From Paraburkholderia ribeironis (GTDB taxonomy: Bacteria; Pseudomonadota; Gammaproteobacteria; Burkholderiales; Burkholderiaceae): a stretch of 64,000 bases of DNA. The stretch's first letter is position 1; each line of letters begins with the position of its first letter. Position numbers and translations under genes: made by a program. A model generated the notes under the pieces. It was given only the letters and a program-made list of their open reading frames with translations. It made no database searches and had not been told where the DNA came from. Below are positions 26,794 through 34,299 of this stretch, piece by piece. The stretch spans positions 62,001 to 126,000 of the forward strand of contig NZ_CYGX02000004.1 in assembly GCF_900019265.1 (NCBI RefSeq), written 5' to 3'.

Positions 26794-27054
26794 GTGTCTA
26801 AGCCCGTCTTAAATGAAGCTCTCGAAAACTTCGACCGTCTGCCGAACTCGGCGTATGTGAAGGTGGCAGTTGTGCAGGGTCTTTTTGCGTGCTCGCGTTC
26901 GAGCGTCTTGCGGCACGTGGCCGCTGGCACGTTGCCCGCACCGCGCGAGTTCGGCGACAACAGGCTGTTCAACGTTGGCGAGTTGCGCGCCGTGCTCCAT
27001 TCGAAGGAGCCGATTCCCCTGCCTATGGTTGCTGAACAAACTGAACAGAACTGA
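26794..27054 (+). CDS. AlpA-like DNA-binding regulator, copy 2
   Basis: 86 residues from the GTG at 26794, with TAGGAG 8 bases upstream. Helix-turn-helix VVQGLFACSRSSVLRHVAAG and wing TLPAPREFGDNRLFNVGELR, closely similar to copy 1 at 23628. A hairpin (CCCCGC…GCGGGG, 27071–27089) without a T-run separates it from the primase gene and might attenuate. It likely regulates replication or excision of the element. Confidence 0.85.
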   Translation: MSKPVLNEALENFDRLPNSAYVKVAVVQGLFACSRSSVLRHVAAGTLPAPREFGDNRLFNVGELRAVLHSKEPIPLPMVAEQTEQN

Positions 27055-27118
27055 TGCCCCAAAAGAAAAACCCCGCTGTGCGGGCGGGGCTCAAATCACT
27101 GATTTCAAAGGTAAAACC

Positions 27119-29578
27119 ATGAGACTTCATTCTATCACCCGTTTCTCGTTTATCGACGTCCTTTTCCTCCTCCCGCCAGCGCCGGGTGCTGCCCGCGCAC
27201 CGGGCGAGGGCTTCCACCGCAAGCATGGTTCCCTCTGGAAGAGGCTACTCGCGAGTCTCTATCTGGGCGTGGAAGGTGGCGAGGATGATCTGTCGGCGCG
27301 TACCGCATTGCTGGAGTGGATTCAGCCGCTCACGCAGCGTCTGCGCGGCGACATCCATGCCGTGAAAGGTGGCGAAGGCCCCGCGTGTGTCTACGCACCC
27401 CTGCCGGAAGCCACGCTACGTGCACACCTTACCGGCGGCGCGCAGGTAGGGCTCTACCTGATGGCGAAGGGCTCGGACACAACCCGCGTCGCCCTGCTCG
27501 ATCTGGACAGTCACAAGGGCGCGACGAGCTGGCCGGATATGGTGGCCACGGCACGGCGTCTGATCGGGCATGCTGACCGGCGCGGACTCAAGGCGCACGA
27601 GTTCCGTTCGAGCGGCGGCCGTGGCATCCACCTGATCTTCATCTGGGACGAGCCCCAGCACGCCTACAGCGTTCGCGCGCTGCTGCGCGAAGTGCTCGCC
27701 GGGGAAGGCCTCACTGACGGCACGGGTGGCGTCGTCGCGTCGCAAGGTGAGGTGTTCCCCAAGCAGGACGTGGGCACCCGGTGCGGTCATATGTTCGTCC
27801 TGCCGCTGGGCGGCAAGTCCCTCCCGCTCGATCTGTACGGCGACCCGGCGGACGACCTGCCGGGGGAGGAAGCGCTCATGCCGCGCCACGCCGTGCTCGA
27901 CAGCGAATGGAAGTGGCAATGCAGCGATGCAGTTCCGGTGCTGGAGCGTCCGGTACGCGCTGCTGTGAGTGTCGACAACATGACGATCGGGCTCAGGCAT
28001 GTGAAGGCGCTCTGCGATCTGATTCCGAACAGCGGTGAGCATGAGATTCCTTATGAGGGGCAAGAGGCGGCGCAGGGTGGCAGTTACATCCCGCTCATGG
28101 CGGCCGTGTACCGCGCGACCGGCGGCAGCGAGGAAGGCAAGGAGCTGTTCATTGAAATGGCAGGTCGCTCAGGGAAGCTCAAGCTGGAGGACGTTGACCA
28201 CCGCTGGCCATCCATCGAGCGCACGAGCGGACCCACCGCCACCGTGCGCACGCTGATCAACGCCGCGAAGTTTTACGCCCCGGAGGCCGCGCACGCCATC
28301 GAGCACGGGATGCTGGCGGAGGATTTCGACTCAGTGGACGCCCCGCAGGAGGGCCAACCCGTAAAAAAGTCGTTCCTCGGTGATCTCAACCTTATGCGCG
28401 TTGGCGGTTTCCTCGACACGCTGCCTGCGCCGCGCCGCTTTCTCTTCGCGAATTTCCTGCCGGCGGCTACCGTCGCTCTGGCGGGGGCAGCAGGGGGCAC
28501 AGGCAAGTCGCAGCTCTCGATCCAGGCAGGTCTGTGCCTGGCGACCGGCGATAAGCTCGCAGGTCAGTGGGAGGTGAAGGAAAGAGGAGCTTCGCTGCTG
28601 CTGTGCTCGGAAGATGAATCGGAGGAACTGCACCGGCGCGTGCACAACACGTTTGGGCAGATGACGGCGGATGACGACGAAGAAACAAAACGTGCGAAGC
28701 GCGCAGCGATCGTGAATAGCTTCTTCGTGACCTCGCTAGTAGGCAACGATGTGCGCCTGCTCAAACAGGAGCAGCGCGGCGGCTGGTCGGTCAATACCGC
28801 TCGTGTACAGGAAATCATCGACACAGCGAAGCAGATACCCGGACTGAAGCTGATCGTTCTGGATCCTGCAAGCCGGTTTCGGGGAGGCGATGAGAACGAT
28901 GCTGACGGCGCCACGCGCTTTATCGAAGTACTGGAGGGCATCCGAGCCGCCACAGGTGCAACTGTGCTCGTTACGGCGCATGTGAACAAGACCTCGATCA
29001 GGGACGACGATCCGTCAAATACCGCATTCCGGGGGTCTTCCGGCCTGACCGACGGCGCGCGCATGACCTTCATGATGAGCACCCTTACAGAAGCCGCAGC
29101 GAAGAAGAAAGACGTTCCCGTCGCAGACCGATGGAAGTATGTGCGTGTTGACTCGGGCAAATTCAACTACGGCCCGCCGGTGCGGGAGGTCTGGCTCAAA
29201 AAAGGCGTCGGCGGTTTCCTGCACCGCGCCGATGCTACCGAGGTCACGCCTGAGCAGGCAGCGACGGACAAAGAAGGGGAGAACGACCTGCGCGGCAGGA
29301 TCGTCACCCTGATACGCGATCGCGCGGTGCCAAAGGATGGGGAGGAAGGAAGGTATTACACAGTCACCGGCTTTCGGGAGGCATTCGGAGGCGTGAACAA
29401 GGTGCTAGGGGCCTCTCAATACGAACTGCGCGAGCTATTGCCCGCCATGCTGAGAGATGGCCATCTGAAAGAAATTCAACCTCCGGGCGCAAAGCGTAGC
29501 GTGCTCGCTCCGGGGGATATGCCCGTCGAGCAGGGTGTAGCCGACGATTTCGCTACGGACGATCCTAACGTTAAATAA
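27119..29578 (+). CDS. Primase–helicase fusion replication protein
   Basis: 819 residues from the ATG at 27119, with AAAGG 7 bases upstream. The N-terminal third looks like an archaeo-eukaryotic primase (prim-pol): LLDLDSHKG near residue 127 gives the catalytic acid pair, and RSSGGRGIHLIFIW near 165 is the SxH motif. The C-terminal half is a RepA/RecA-type hexameric helicase: Walker A GAAGGTGKSQLSIQAG near 460, Walker B LIVLDPASRF near 580, then TAHVNKTS. A helical C-terminal domain follows. It should initiate and prime element replication; the repeat field downstream is the candidate origin. Confidence 0.85.
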   Translation: MRLHSITRFSFIDVLFLLPPAPGAARAPGEGFHRKHGSLWKRLLASLYLGVEGGEDDLSARTALLEWIQPLTQRLRGDIHAVKGGEGPACVYAPLPEATLRAHLTGGAQVGLYLMAKGSDTTRVALLDLDSHKGATSWPDMVATARRLIGHADRRGLKAHEFRSSGGRGIHLIFIWDEPQHAYSVRALLREVLAGEGLTDGTGGVVASQGEVFPKQDVGTRCGHMFVLPLGGKSLPLDLYGDPADDLPGEEALMPRHAVLDSEWKWQCSDAVPVLERPVRAAVSVDNMTIGLRHVKALCDLIPNSGEHEIPYEGQEAAQGGSYIPLMAAVYRATGGSEEGKELFIEMAGRSGKLKLEDVDHRWPSIERTSGPTATVRTLINAAKFYAPEAAHAIEHGMLAEDFDSVDAPQEGQPVKKSFLGDLNLMRVGGFLDTLPAPRRFLFANFLPAATVALAGAAGGTGKSQLSIQAGLCLATGDKLAGQWEVKERGASLLLCSEDESEELHRRVHNTFGQMTADDDEETKRAKRAAIVNSFFVTSLVGNDVRLLKQEQRGGWSVNTARVQEIIDTAKQIPGLKLIVLDPASRFRGGDENDADGATRFIEVLEGIRAATGATVLVTAHVNKTSIRDDDPSNTAFRGSSGLTDGARMTFMMSTLTEAAAKKKDVPVADRWKYVRVDSGKFNYGPPVREVWLKKGVGGFLHRADATEVTPEQAATDKEGENDLRGRIVTLIRDRAVPKDGEEGRYYTVTGFREAFGGVNKVLGASQYELRELLPAMLRDGHLKEIQPPGAKRSVLAPGDMPVEQGVADDFATDDPNVK

Positions 29579-29600
29579 GCAAGTCGGACGAACAGAAAAA

Positions 29601-29640
29601 GCCGGACGAATAGCGTAAAGTTTCGTCCGGCTTTTTTTTT
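29601..29640 (+). terminator. Terminator after the primase–helicase gene
   Basis: GCCGGACGAA (29601–29610) pairs perfectly with TTCGTCCGGC (29622–29631) and nine T follow; the A-run before it extends the stem. The stem itself uses the same CGGACGAA word that recurs through the downstream repeat field. Confidence 0.92.
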
Positions 29641-29646
29641 ATTCCC

Positions 29647-29932
29647 CGCAAACCCTTATCCAGCAAGGCTGAGCGACGGACGAAGTGGATTTTAGCAGCG
29701 GTCGTCCCCCGCTCAGCCTTATCCGGCAAGGGTTTGCGCGAAGCCGGACGAAATTATTTTTTCGACCGGCTTTATTTTCGTCCGTCGCTCAGCCTTATCC
29801 AGCATGGGTTTGCGCGAAGCCGGACGAAATTGAGCCGGTCGATCGTCCTGAATCGCGCAAACCCTTACCCAGCAAGCGAATGCGACGGACGAAATTTCAC
29901 CCCCTACGGGGGCACACCTGTTTTCGTCCGGT
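29647..29932. repeat. Iteron-like repeats: four long copies plus CGGACGAAA words
   Basis: The core CCTTATCCAGCAAGG (with small changes) begins near 29654, 29717, 29793 and 29863, spaced 63, 76 and 70 bases. Each is flanked by GCGCAAACC or its inverse GGTTTGCGC and by GACGGACGAA or GCCGGACGAA. Words matching CGGACGAA or TTCGTCCG occur at least nine times between 29584 and 29932. Spacing and mixed orientation fit initiator-binding sites of an origin; irregular spacing argues against CRISPR. Confidence 0.75.
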
Positions 29933-30305
29933 GAGCCCTTTCCTTGGGTGGTGGGCGCGGCTTGCGGGCCGCGAGACCACCCCTGCGCACAAGAGATTTT
30001 CCACGTAAGAAGGACGGACCACCGGCGATTGACTACTGAGGGCGCGGATACCATCGAAATGCAAAAAATGAATTAGATTCGAGAAATGATTCCAAAATGG
30101 AATGCAGGAGTAAAATCGCGCGCCAGGCAAGACTTTGGCTGATTCGGGGTTTGCGGATCGGGGTTTGTGTTTTAGTGGCAAAAAGAGGTGCGGTGCGAGC
30201 GTCAAAAATATCCACGACAGCCGGTGCCGGCACGTGGCCCGGGTTCGCTCATGCGCAACCGGCGGAGGATCGGGTCAGACAGATCGAAGTAGAACGGGAA
30301 AAAAC

Positions 30306-30713
30306 ATGAAGCGCATTTTTCTGATCGCGGGAATGAGCCTGTCGTTCAATGTGTTCGCGTGGACCCTTGCCGGTTTGCCGGCTTACCAGAGTTACCAGAA
30401 TCAAACGGTGCCGCAGCAACCACAGCCGTCTTATAGCCAGCAGTACAACACCGGCTATAACGACGGGTACATGAACTCACATGGCTATGCCGCGCAAAAC
30501 GGCTATGGGCCTGCGTATCAGGACGGATACAACGCCGCATGGAAAGCGGAGCATCGACAACGACGGAGTGGCAAAAGATGCTTCTCGGTGCTGGGGCCGG
30601 CGCAGTCGTCTACCTGCTCCACCTGCTCTACCAACTCGTTGGCGAGATCCGATCGGCAAATGCGAAGCTTCAGCGAATTATCGAGTTACTCGTCGATAAT
30701 GGTTTCAGGCTGA
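30306..30713 (+). CDS. Exported Tyr/Gln/Asn-rich small protein
   Basis: 135 residues. A signal peptide, MKRIFLIAGMSLSFNVFA, is followed by a low-complexity body: QQPQPSYSQQYNTGYNDGYM, then a near-repeat GYGPAYQDGYNAAW. The last 60 residues are Ser/Arg-rich and overlap, in another frame, a hydrophobic ORF at 30539. The tail may therefore be real overlap or the product of a frameshift in an originally shorter gene. Secreted or periplasmic; no family recognised. Confidence 0.6.
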   Translation: MKRIFLIAGMSLSFNVFAWTLAGLPAYQSYQNQTVPQQPQPSYSQQYNTGYNDGYMNSHGYAAQNGYGPAYQDGYNAAWKAEHRQRRSGKRCFSVLGPAQSSTCSTCSTNSLARSDRQMRSFSELSSYSSIMVSG

Positions 30714-30718
30714 AATGA
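30539..30718 (+). CDS. 59-residue membrane protein nested in another frame
   Basis: The ORF starts at ATG 30539 inside the preceding gene, in a different frame, and ends five bases beyond it. The product looks like real protein: a charged N-terminus, one membrane helix (MLLGAGAGAVVYLLHLLYQL) and an amphipathic tail (VGEIRSANAKLQRIIELLVD). AGGACGG lies upstream. The layout resembles a small holin-like or single-helix phage membrane protein. Confidence 0.55.
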   Translation: MESGASTTTEWQKMLLGAGAGAVVYLLHLLYQLVGEIRSANAKLQRIIELLVDNGFRLK

Positions 30719-30754
30719 CGCCCTAAACGATCGCGCCAAACCTGACGCCCTCAA

Positions 30755-31102
30755 TCACATGCCCTTCAAAATCTCTGCGCGCTTTGAGTTGTACTCTTCC
30801 TTGGTGATCAGGCCGCGCTTATAGAGATCGCTCAGATCCGCAAGCCTCTGCGGCGTGCTGCCCGCTGGGGCCGGCACATCGGCTGTCCTTGCGGGACACG
30901 CAGCCGCACACAGATGCATGGCATCAGTGCATTGGTGCTGCGCCATTAGTGGGAAGAGAGTGAATTTGCCGAGGCAGTCGGAATACTTCGCCGTACAGGA
31001 TTGCGCGCAATTCGCATCAAGTTTGCTGGTGTCGATGTCCGCAACGCTTGCGCATCCGGCTAGCAGCAGCATCGATAACAGTAGCGTCTTTTTCATCATC
31101 AT
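30755..31102 (-). CDS. Lipoprotein with C-terminal SHOCT-like domain
   Basis: 115 residues from the ATG at 31102 (three ATG codons in a row). Signal peptide with lipobox LLLAGC, Cys at residue 17. A Cys-rich middle (CAQSCTAKYSDC, QCTDAMHLCAAAC) may form disulfides in the periplasm. The C-terminus LSDLYKRGLITKEEYNSKRA is a SHOCT-type short helical domain, usually linked to oligomerisation. It is on the minus strand and convergent with the preceding genes, so it is its own unit and may be cargo. Confidence 0.75.
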   Translation of the reverse strand: MMMKKTLLLSMLLLAGCASVADIDTSKLDANCAQSCTAKYSDCLGKFTLFPLMAQHQCTDAMHLCAAACPARTADVPAPAGSTPQRLADLSDLYKRGLITKEEYNSKRAEILKGM

Positions 31103-31303
31103 TCTTCTGTGAACCACTTGGTGGGGATCTGCCTAACGTCGGTGCTGCGCATTTTACTACTCAGTGCTTTAGCGGTCCCACGTGCTCGCAACTGTCGAGT
31201 GGATTCCAGCGTCGTAACGTCTCATTGCATTTCGATCAGTGTCGGCCTATCATGACTACACATTGTACGAAGGTCCTGAAATGAAGTCAGAAGGGGAATC
31301 GAG

Positions 31304-31966
31304 ATGGCAAACGGTAAGTTCGTGACGTACCTGCGAGTTTCGACAGCACGTCAGGGGGCCAGCGGTTTGGGTCTCGAAGCCCAGCGGGAAGCCGCCACCC
31401 GATTCCTCAACGGTGGCCAGTGGGAATTGATCGGTGAGTTCGTCGAGACTGAAACCGGTAAGGGCTTTGATGCGATCGCCAGGCGCCCGCAGCTTCGCGC
31501 AGCGCTTGAGATGTGCCGCAAGACCGGCGCGCGCCTGCTTATCGCGAAGCTCGATCGCCTGGCGCGCAACGTCGCGTTCATTGCCGGCCTGATGGAATCG
31601 AAGGTCAAGTTTGTCGCCGTCGATATGCCAGAGGCCTCTGAGCTGACTATCCACATTCTGGCGGCATTCGCCGAGCACGAAGCCAAGCGTATCAGTGAGC
31701 GCACGAAAGACGCACTGCGCGCCGCCAAGGCCCGTGGTGTTGTTCTCGGCGCGACCGGGTCGGCCAACCTCAAGCCGAACATCGAAGCCCGCCAGCGCGC
31801 CGCTGATGACTTCGCGGCGTCACTGTCGAACGTGCTCGCAGGGTTCAAATCCGCCGGCATGACGCAACGCGCGATGGTCGAAGAACTGAACGCCTTGGGC
31901 ATCAAGACTGCTCGCGGCGGTCAATGGTCGCTGATCCAACTGCAACGCGTTCTCGCTCGCGCGTAA
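31304..31966 (+). CDS. Serine recombinase (resolvase/invertase family)
   Basis: 220 residues. The catalytic domain is complete: TYLRVSTARQGASGLGLEAQ with nucleophile Ser13, then LLIAKLDRLARNVAF and the long E helix AAFAEHEAKRISERTKDAL. The C-terminus has a helix-turn-helix-like region (GMTQRAMVEELNALGIKTAR). It is a Pin/resolvase-size enzyme, not a large integrase. A second recombinase in an element that already has a tyrosine integrase suggests a resolution or inversion step, or an older insertion. Confidence 0.92.
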   Translation: MANGKFVTYLRVSTARQGASGLGLEAQREAATRFLNGGQWELIGEFVETETGKGFDAIARRPQLRAALEMCRKTGARLLIAKLDRLARNVAFIAGLMESKVKFVAVDMPEASELTIHILAAFAEHEAKRISERTKDALRAAKARGVVLGATGSANLKPNIEARQRAADDFAASLSNVLAGFKSAGMTQRAMVEELNALGIKTARGGQWSLIQLQRVLARA

Positions 31967-32355
31967 CGCATCAGCAATGCGACGACGCTGCCAGCGGCGG
32001 ACGCAACAGCCACCCCACCCGCAAGCCCGAGCAGACAGGCCGGGGGATGGAGGATAGGCACCCCGGCGCCTTGCATTTACCTAACTCTGGGGGCCAGGCG
32101 GCCCCCGCCGTCGGGGTGGTTTCGCGGCTGAGACCATCTTTCCAATCCGCGAACCGGAAAAACATCGATGAAAGTTTTGTAATGATCTCCAACCCGCGTA
32201 CCCCGAACTCTGGGAGCCTCGGGATCCCACGGCCCCCGGGTGCATGAAATCCCACCGGCATTTCCGCGCGCCGCCATCGAAACAACATGCACGAAACCAA
32301 CTGGCGTTTTTCTGCCAGTTCGCTGGCCCCTCGAAACCCCCGCGACAGATCCAGC

Positions 32356-32371
32356 TATAGCAACTGCTATA
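32356..32371. promoter_or_regulatory. Palindromic operator upstream of the late-type promoter
   Basis: TATAGCAACTGCTATA differs by one base from the inner part of the perfect palindrome at 26676, and both are followed two bases later by AAACC. It ends 23 bases before the -35 at 32395 and is centred about 66 bases before the expected transcription start. Confidence 0.72.
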
Positions 32372-32394
32372 CAAAACCCAATAAAATCAAAAGC

Positions 32395-32434
32395 TTGCAT
32401 TATAAGTTAGTACTGCTTATGATAGTGCTTATAG
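32395..32434 (+). promoter_or_regulatory. Strong promoter with overlapping direct repeats
   Basis: TTGCAT (32395–32400), 17-base spacer, TATGAT (32418–32423). Two adjacent 12-base direct repeats, TACTGCTTATGA (32411–32422) and TAGTGCTTATAG (32423–32434), overlap the -10, a typical ribbon-helix-helix operator layout. The RHH gene starts 22 bases further on, suggesting autorepression. Confidence 0.72.
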
Positions 32435-32455
32435 ACATACCTTAAGGTGCGCGCA

Positions 32456-32635
32456 ATGCGTCGAACAGCAATCCATCTGGCAGCTCAGCAGGTCATGCGC
32501 CTGCGGGTGCTATCGAACGGATCGGGATTGAGCGTCGCGGAGTTGATCCGTCGCGCGATCGACGAATTCGCGGACCGTCAGGCTTTGAAACAGGGCGATG
32601 CGATGCAAGGCCCGGGCAAGTCGCAAGGAGAATGA
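32456..32635 (+). CDS. Ribbon-helix-helix (CopG-like) regulator
   Basis: 59 residues from the ATG at 32456, with AAGG 8 bases upstream. MRRTAIHLAAQQVMRLRVLS gives the N-terminal strand; GLSVAELIRRAIDEFADR gives the two helices of an RHH/Arc-type fold. It probably binds the direct repeats over the promoter just upstream and controls the ejection-protein operon that follows. The stop overlaps the next gene's possible start region. Confidence 0.75.
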   Translation: MRRTAIHLAAQQVMRLRVLSNGSGLSVAELIRRAIDEFADRQALKQGDAMQGPGKSQGE

Positions 32636-32637
32636 GC

Positions 32638-34299
32638 ATGGCCACTTGGGCAGACTACCAGGCGCTATTCCAGCAGATGGGCGCGCAACGCCAGCAGCAA
32701 CAGCAGCAGGCGCAACAGGACCGCCAGCGTGCACAAACCGCGCAACAGGCCTACGGCCAATACCTCGCATCGCTGGGCCAGCAGCCGCAAACCTCGCAGG
32801 GCGGCAACCTGCTCGCGCCTCCGTCCCAAACACCCGCGCCGGGGCAGGCGTCTCAACCGATGCAGCAGCCCGGCCAATCCCAAGGACAGATGCAGACTCA
32901 GGGGCAGTCGGCGATGATGGGCGTGGGCAACCAGATGCCGCCTCCACCCGTCCAGCAGGCTTATGCGGCGGGCGTGCAGGCCGGGATGCAGCACGCGACG
33001 CGACAGGCTCAGCAGATGCAGCAGCAGCCTGTCGGAGCGGGTGGGCAACCGCCGCCTTTCCGTCCGATGCCGGCCAGTCCGCCGCCACAGCAAGCGGCAC
33101 CCTCGGCGCTCTCCACCCCTCCTGCGCCGCCGATGCAGACGGACGCGGGTGCAGGTGGCTCGACCACGAACGGCCCGATGTCGTTGCAGGGCGCGGTGCA
33201 GTGGATGGAAAAGAACAACATCGCGCCGGAAGATCGTCCTGCCGTGCTTCAGCAGATGATGCCCATGCTTGATTACCAGTCGAAGCAACAGCTGGCAGCA
33301 GCACAGGAACAGGACCGCAGGGCACGCGAGAGGGAGACCGCAGAGTACCGTCGCGCGTCGCTCGACGCCCGGGCAGACTCGTCGGCAGCGGGTGGTTGGA
33401 CGCTTGTCACAGAGGCGTCGGGCAAGAACTATCGGCTCAACACCCGCACCGGAGAAGCGGTGCCCGTGGAGCTGGGCGGCGCGCCGGCATCCGGTCTCAC
33501 GAAGACGGGCAGCCGTTTCACGCCGGGCGTAGGTGCAGGCGACGTGACCGACTACGGCAAGCCACTCACGAACACGACCTGGGAGAGCAACGCGCAGGCG
33601 ATCGCGTCGGGCAGCATGGCGCCGATCCCTCTTTCGTCCCGCGCGAAGGGTGCGCAGGAAATTATGGCCCGGGTGACGCAACTCAATCCTGATTACGACG
33701 CGAAGGATTACGGGACGAAGGCGGCGGCGGAGAAGTACTGGGCGACCGGCAAGGGCGGTCAGCAGGTCAACACGATCAATACTGCGTTCTCGCACGTGGG
33801 CAATCTGCAGGAGACGAGCCGCGAATTGAAGAACGGAGGCGTGCCCGCGTGGAACGCGTTCGCCAATCGCATCGCGGACGCAGCGGGGCAGCCGGCGCCG
33901 CGTGACTTCGGCGCGCAGAAGGCAATCGTTGCGGGGGAGGTGGTCAAGGCGATCGTGGGTGCGGGCGGCGGCACGCTGGAGGATCGCAAGGAGATCCAGC
34001 AACTGTTTGATAACGCGAATACGCCTGCGCAGATGACCGGTGTGATGCAGAAGGTGCGCGAACTGATGGCGGGCAAGCTCGAAGCAATGGAGCGTCAGTA
34101 CCGCAAGAGCACCGGGCGCGATGACTTCGGCGACTATCTGAGCCCTGAAGCCGCATCGTATCTGCCGTCTGATGGCAAAGGTGCTGGCGCTTCAGGTGGC
34201 GGTGGCCCTGTACGGGTCAAGTCGGTTGCGGAAGCAAGGAAGCTGCCGTCAGGGACCGAATTCATATCGCCTGATGGTGTAACCCGGAGGGTTCCGTAA
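32638..34299 (+). CDS. Large Gln/Pro-rich phage ejection/internal virion-type protein
   Basis: 553 residues from the ATG at 32638, because AAGGAG is 7 bases upstream (an ATG at 32632 is too close). Residues 1–190 are Gln/Pro/Met-rich low complexity (MGAQRQQQQQQAQQDRQRAQ). A coiled-coil segment lies near 215–245. The ordered C-terminal half includes TWESNAQAIASGSMAPIPLS and NTINTAFSHVGNLQETSREL, which I associate with podovirus DNA-transfer (ejection) proteins. It is directly coupled to the transglycosylase gene, and such proteins are normally injected with the genome. Confidence 0.65.
   Translation: MATWADYQALFQQMGAQRQQQQQQAQQDRQRAQTAQQAYGQYLASLGQQPQTSQGGNLLAPPSQTPAPGQASQPMQQPGQSQGQMQTQGQSAMMGVGNQMPPPPVQQAYAAGVQAGMQHATRQAQQMQQQPVGAGGQPPPFRPMPASPPPQQAAPSALSTPPAPPMQTDAGAGGSTTNGPMSLQGAVQWMEKNNIAPEDRPAVLQQMMPMLDYQSKQQLAAAQEQDRRARERETAEYRRASLDARADSSAAGGWTLVTEASGKNYRLNTRTGEAVPVELGGAPASGLTKTGSRFTPGVGAGDVTDYGKPLTNTTWESNAQAIASGSMAPIPLSSRAKGAQEIMARVTQLNPDYDAKDYGTKAAAEKYWATGKGGQQVNTINTAFSHVGNLQETSRELKNGGVPAWNAFANRIADAAGQPAPRDFGAQKAIVAGEVVKAIVGAGGGTLEDRKEIQQLFDNANTPAQMTGVMQKVRELMAGKLEAMERQYRKSTGRDDFGDYLSPEAASYLPSDGKGAGASGGGGPVRVKSVAEARKLPSGTEFISPDGVTRRVP

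Larger units (their letters stand above)
29579..30305. other. 727-base non-coding repeat field, candidate replication origin
   Basis: Directly after the primase–helicase gene. It contains the terminator, four long imperfect repeats (see 29647–29932), a small hairpin CCCCC-TAC-GGGGG near 29900, and a long interrupted hairpin at 29947–29981 (GGTGGT…ACCACC enclosing CGCGGC…GCCGCG). From 30050 the DNA is A/T-richer. No gene is supported here. Confidence 0.6.
31967..32446. other. 480-base non-coding region with hairpins, operators and promoter
   Basis: Between the resolvase and the RHH gene. It holds a GGGGGCC-AGGC-GGCCCCC hairpin at 32089–32106 and an AACTGGC…GCCAGTT inverted repeat at 32299–32320. 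It also holds the palindromic operator at 32356 and the promoter at 32395. The first 380 bases have no supported gene and could include a recombination site for the neighbouring resolvase, though I cannot define one. Confidence 0.55.

Noticed and set aside
27071..27089. Intrinsic terminator between alpA copy 2 and the primase gene
   Set aside because: The CCCCGC/GCGGGG hairpin has no T-run after it; at most an attenuator.
29647..29932. CRISPR-like repeat array
   Set aside because: Repeats are imperfect, irregularly spaced and in both orientations, spacers are not uniform, and no cas gene is near. An origin-type repeat field fits better.
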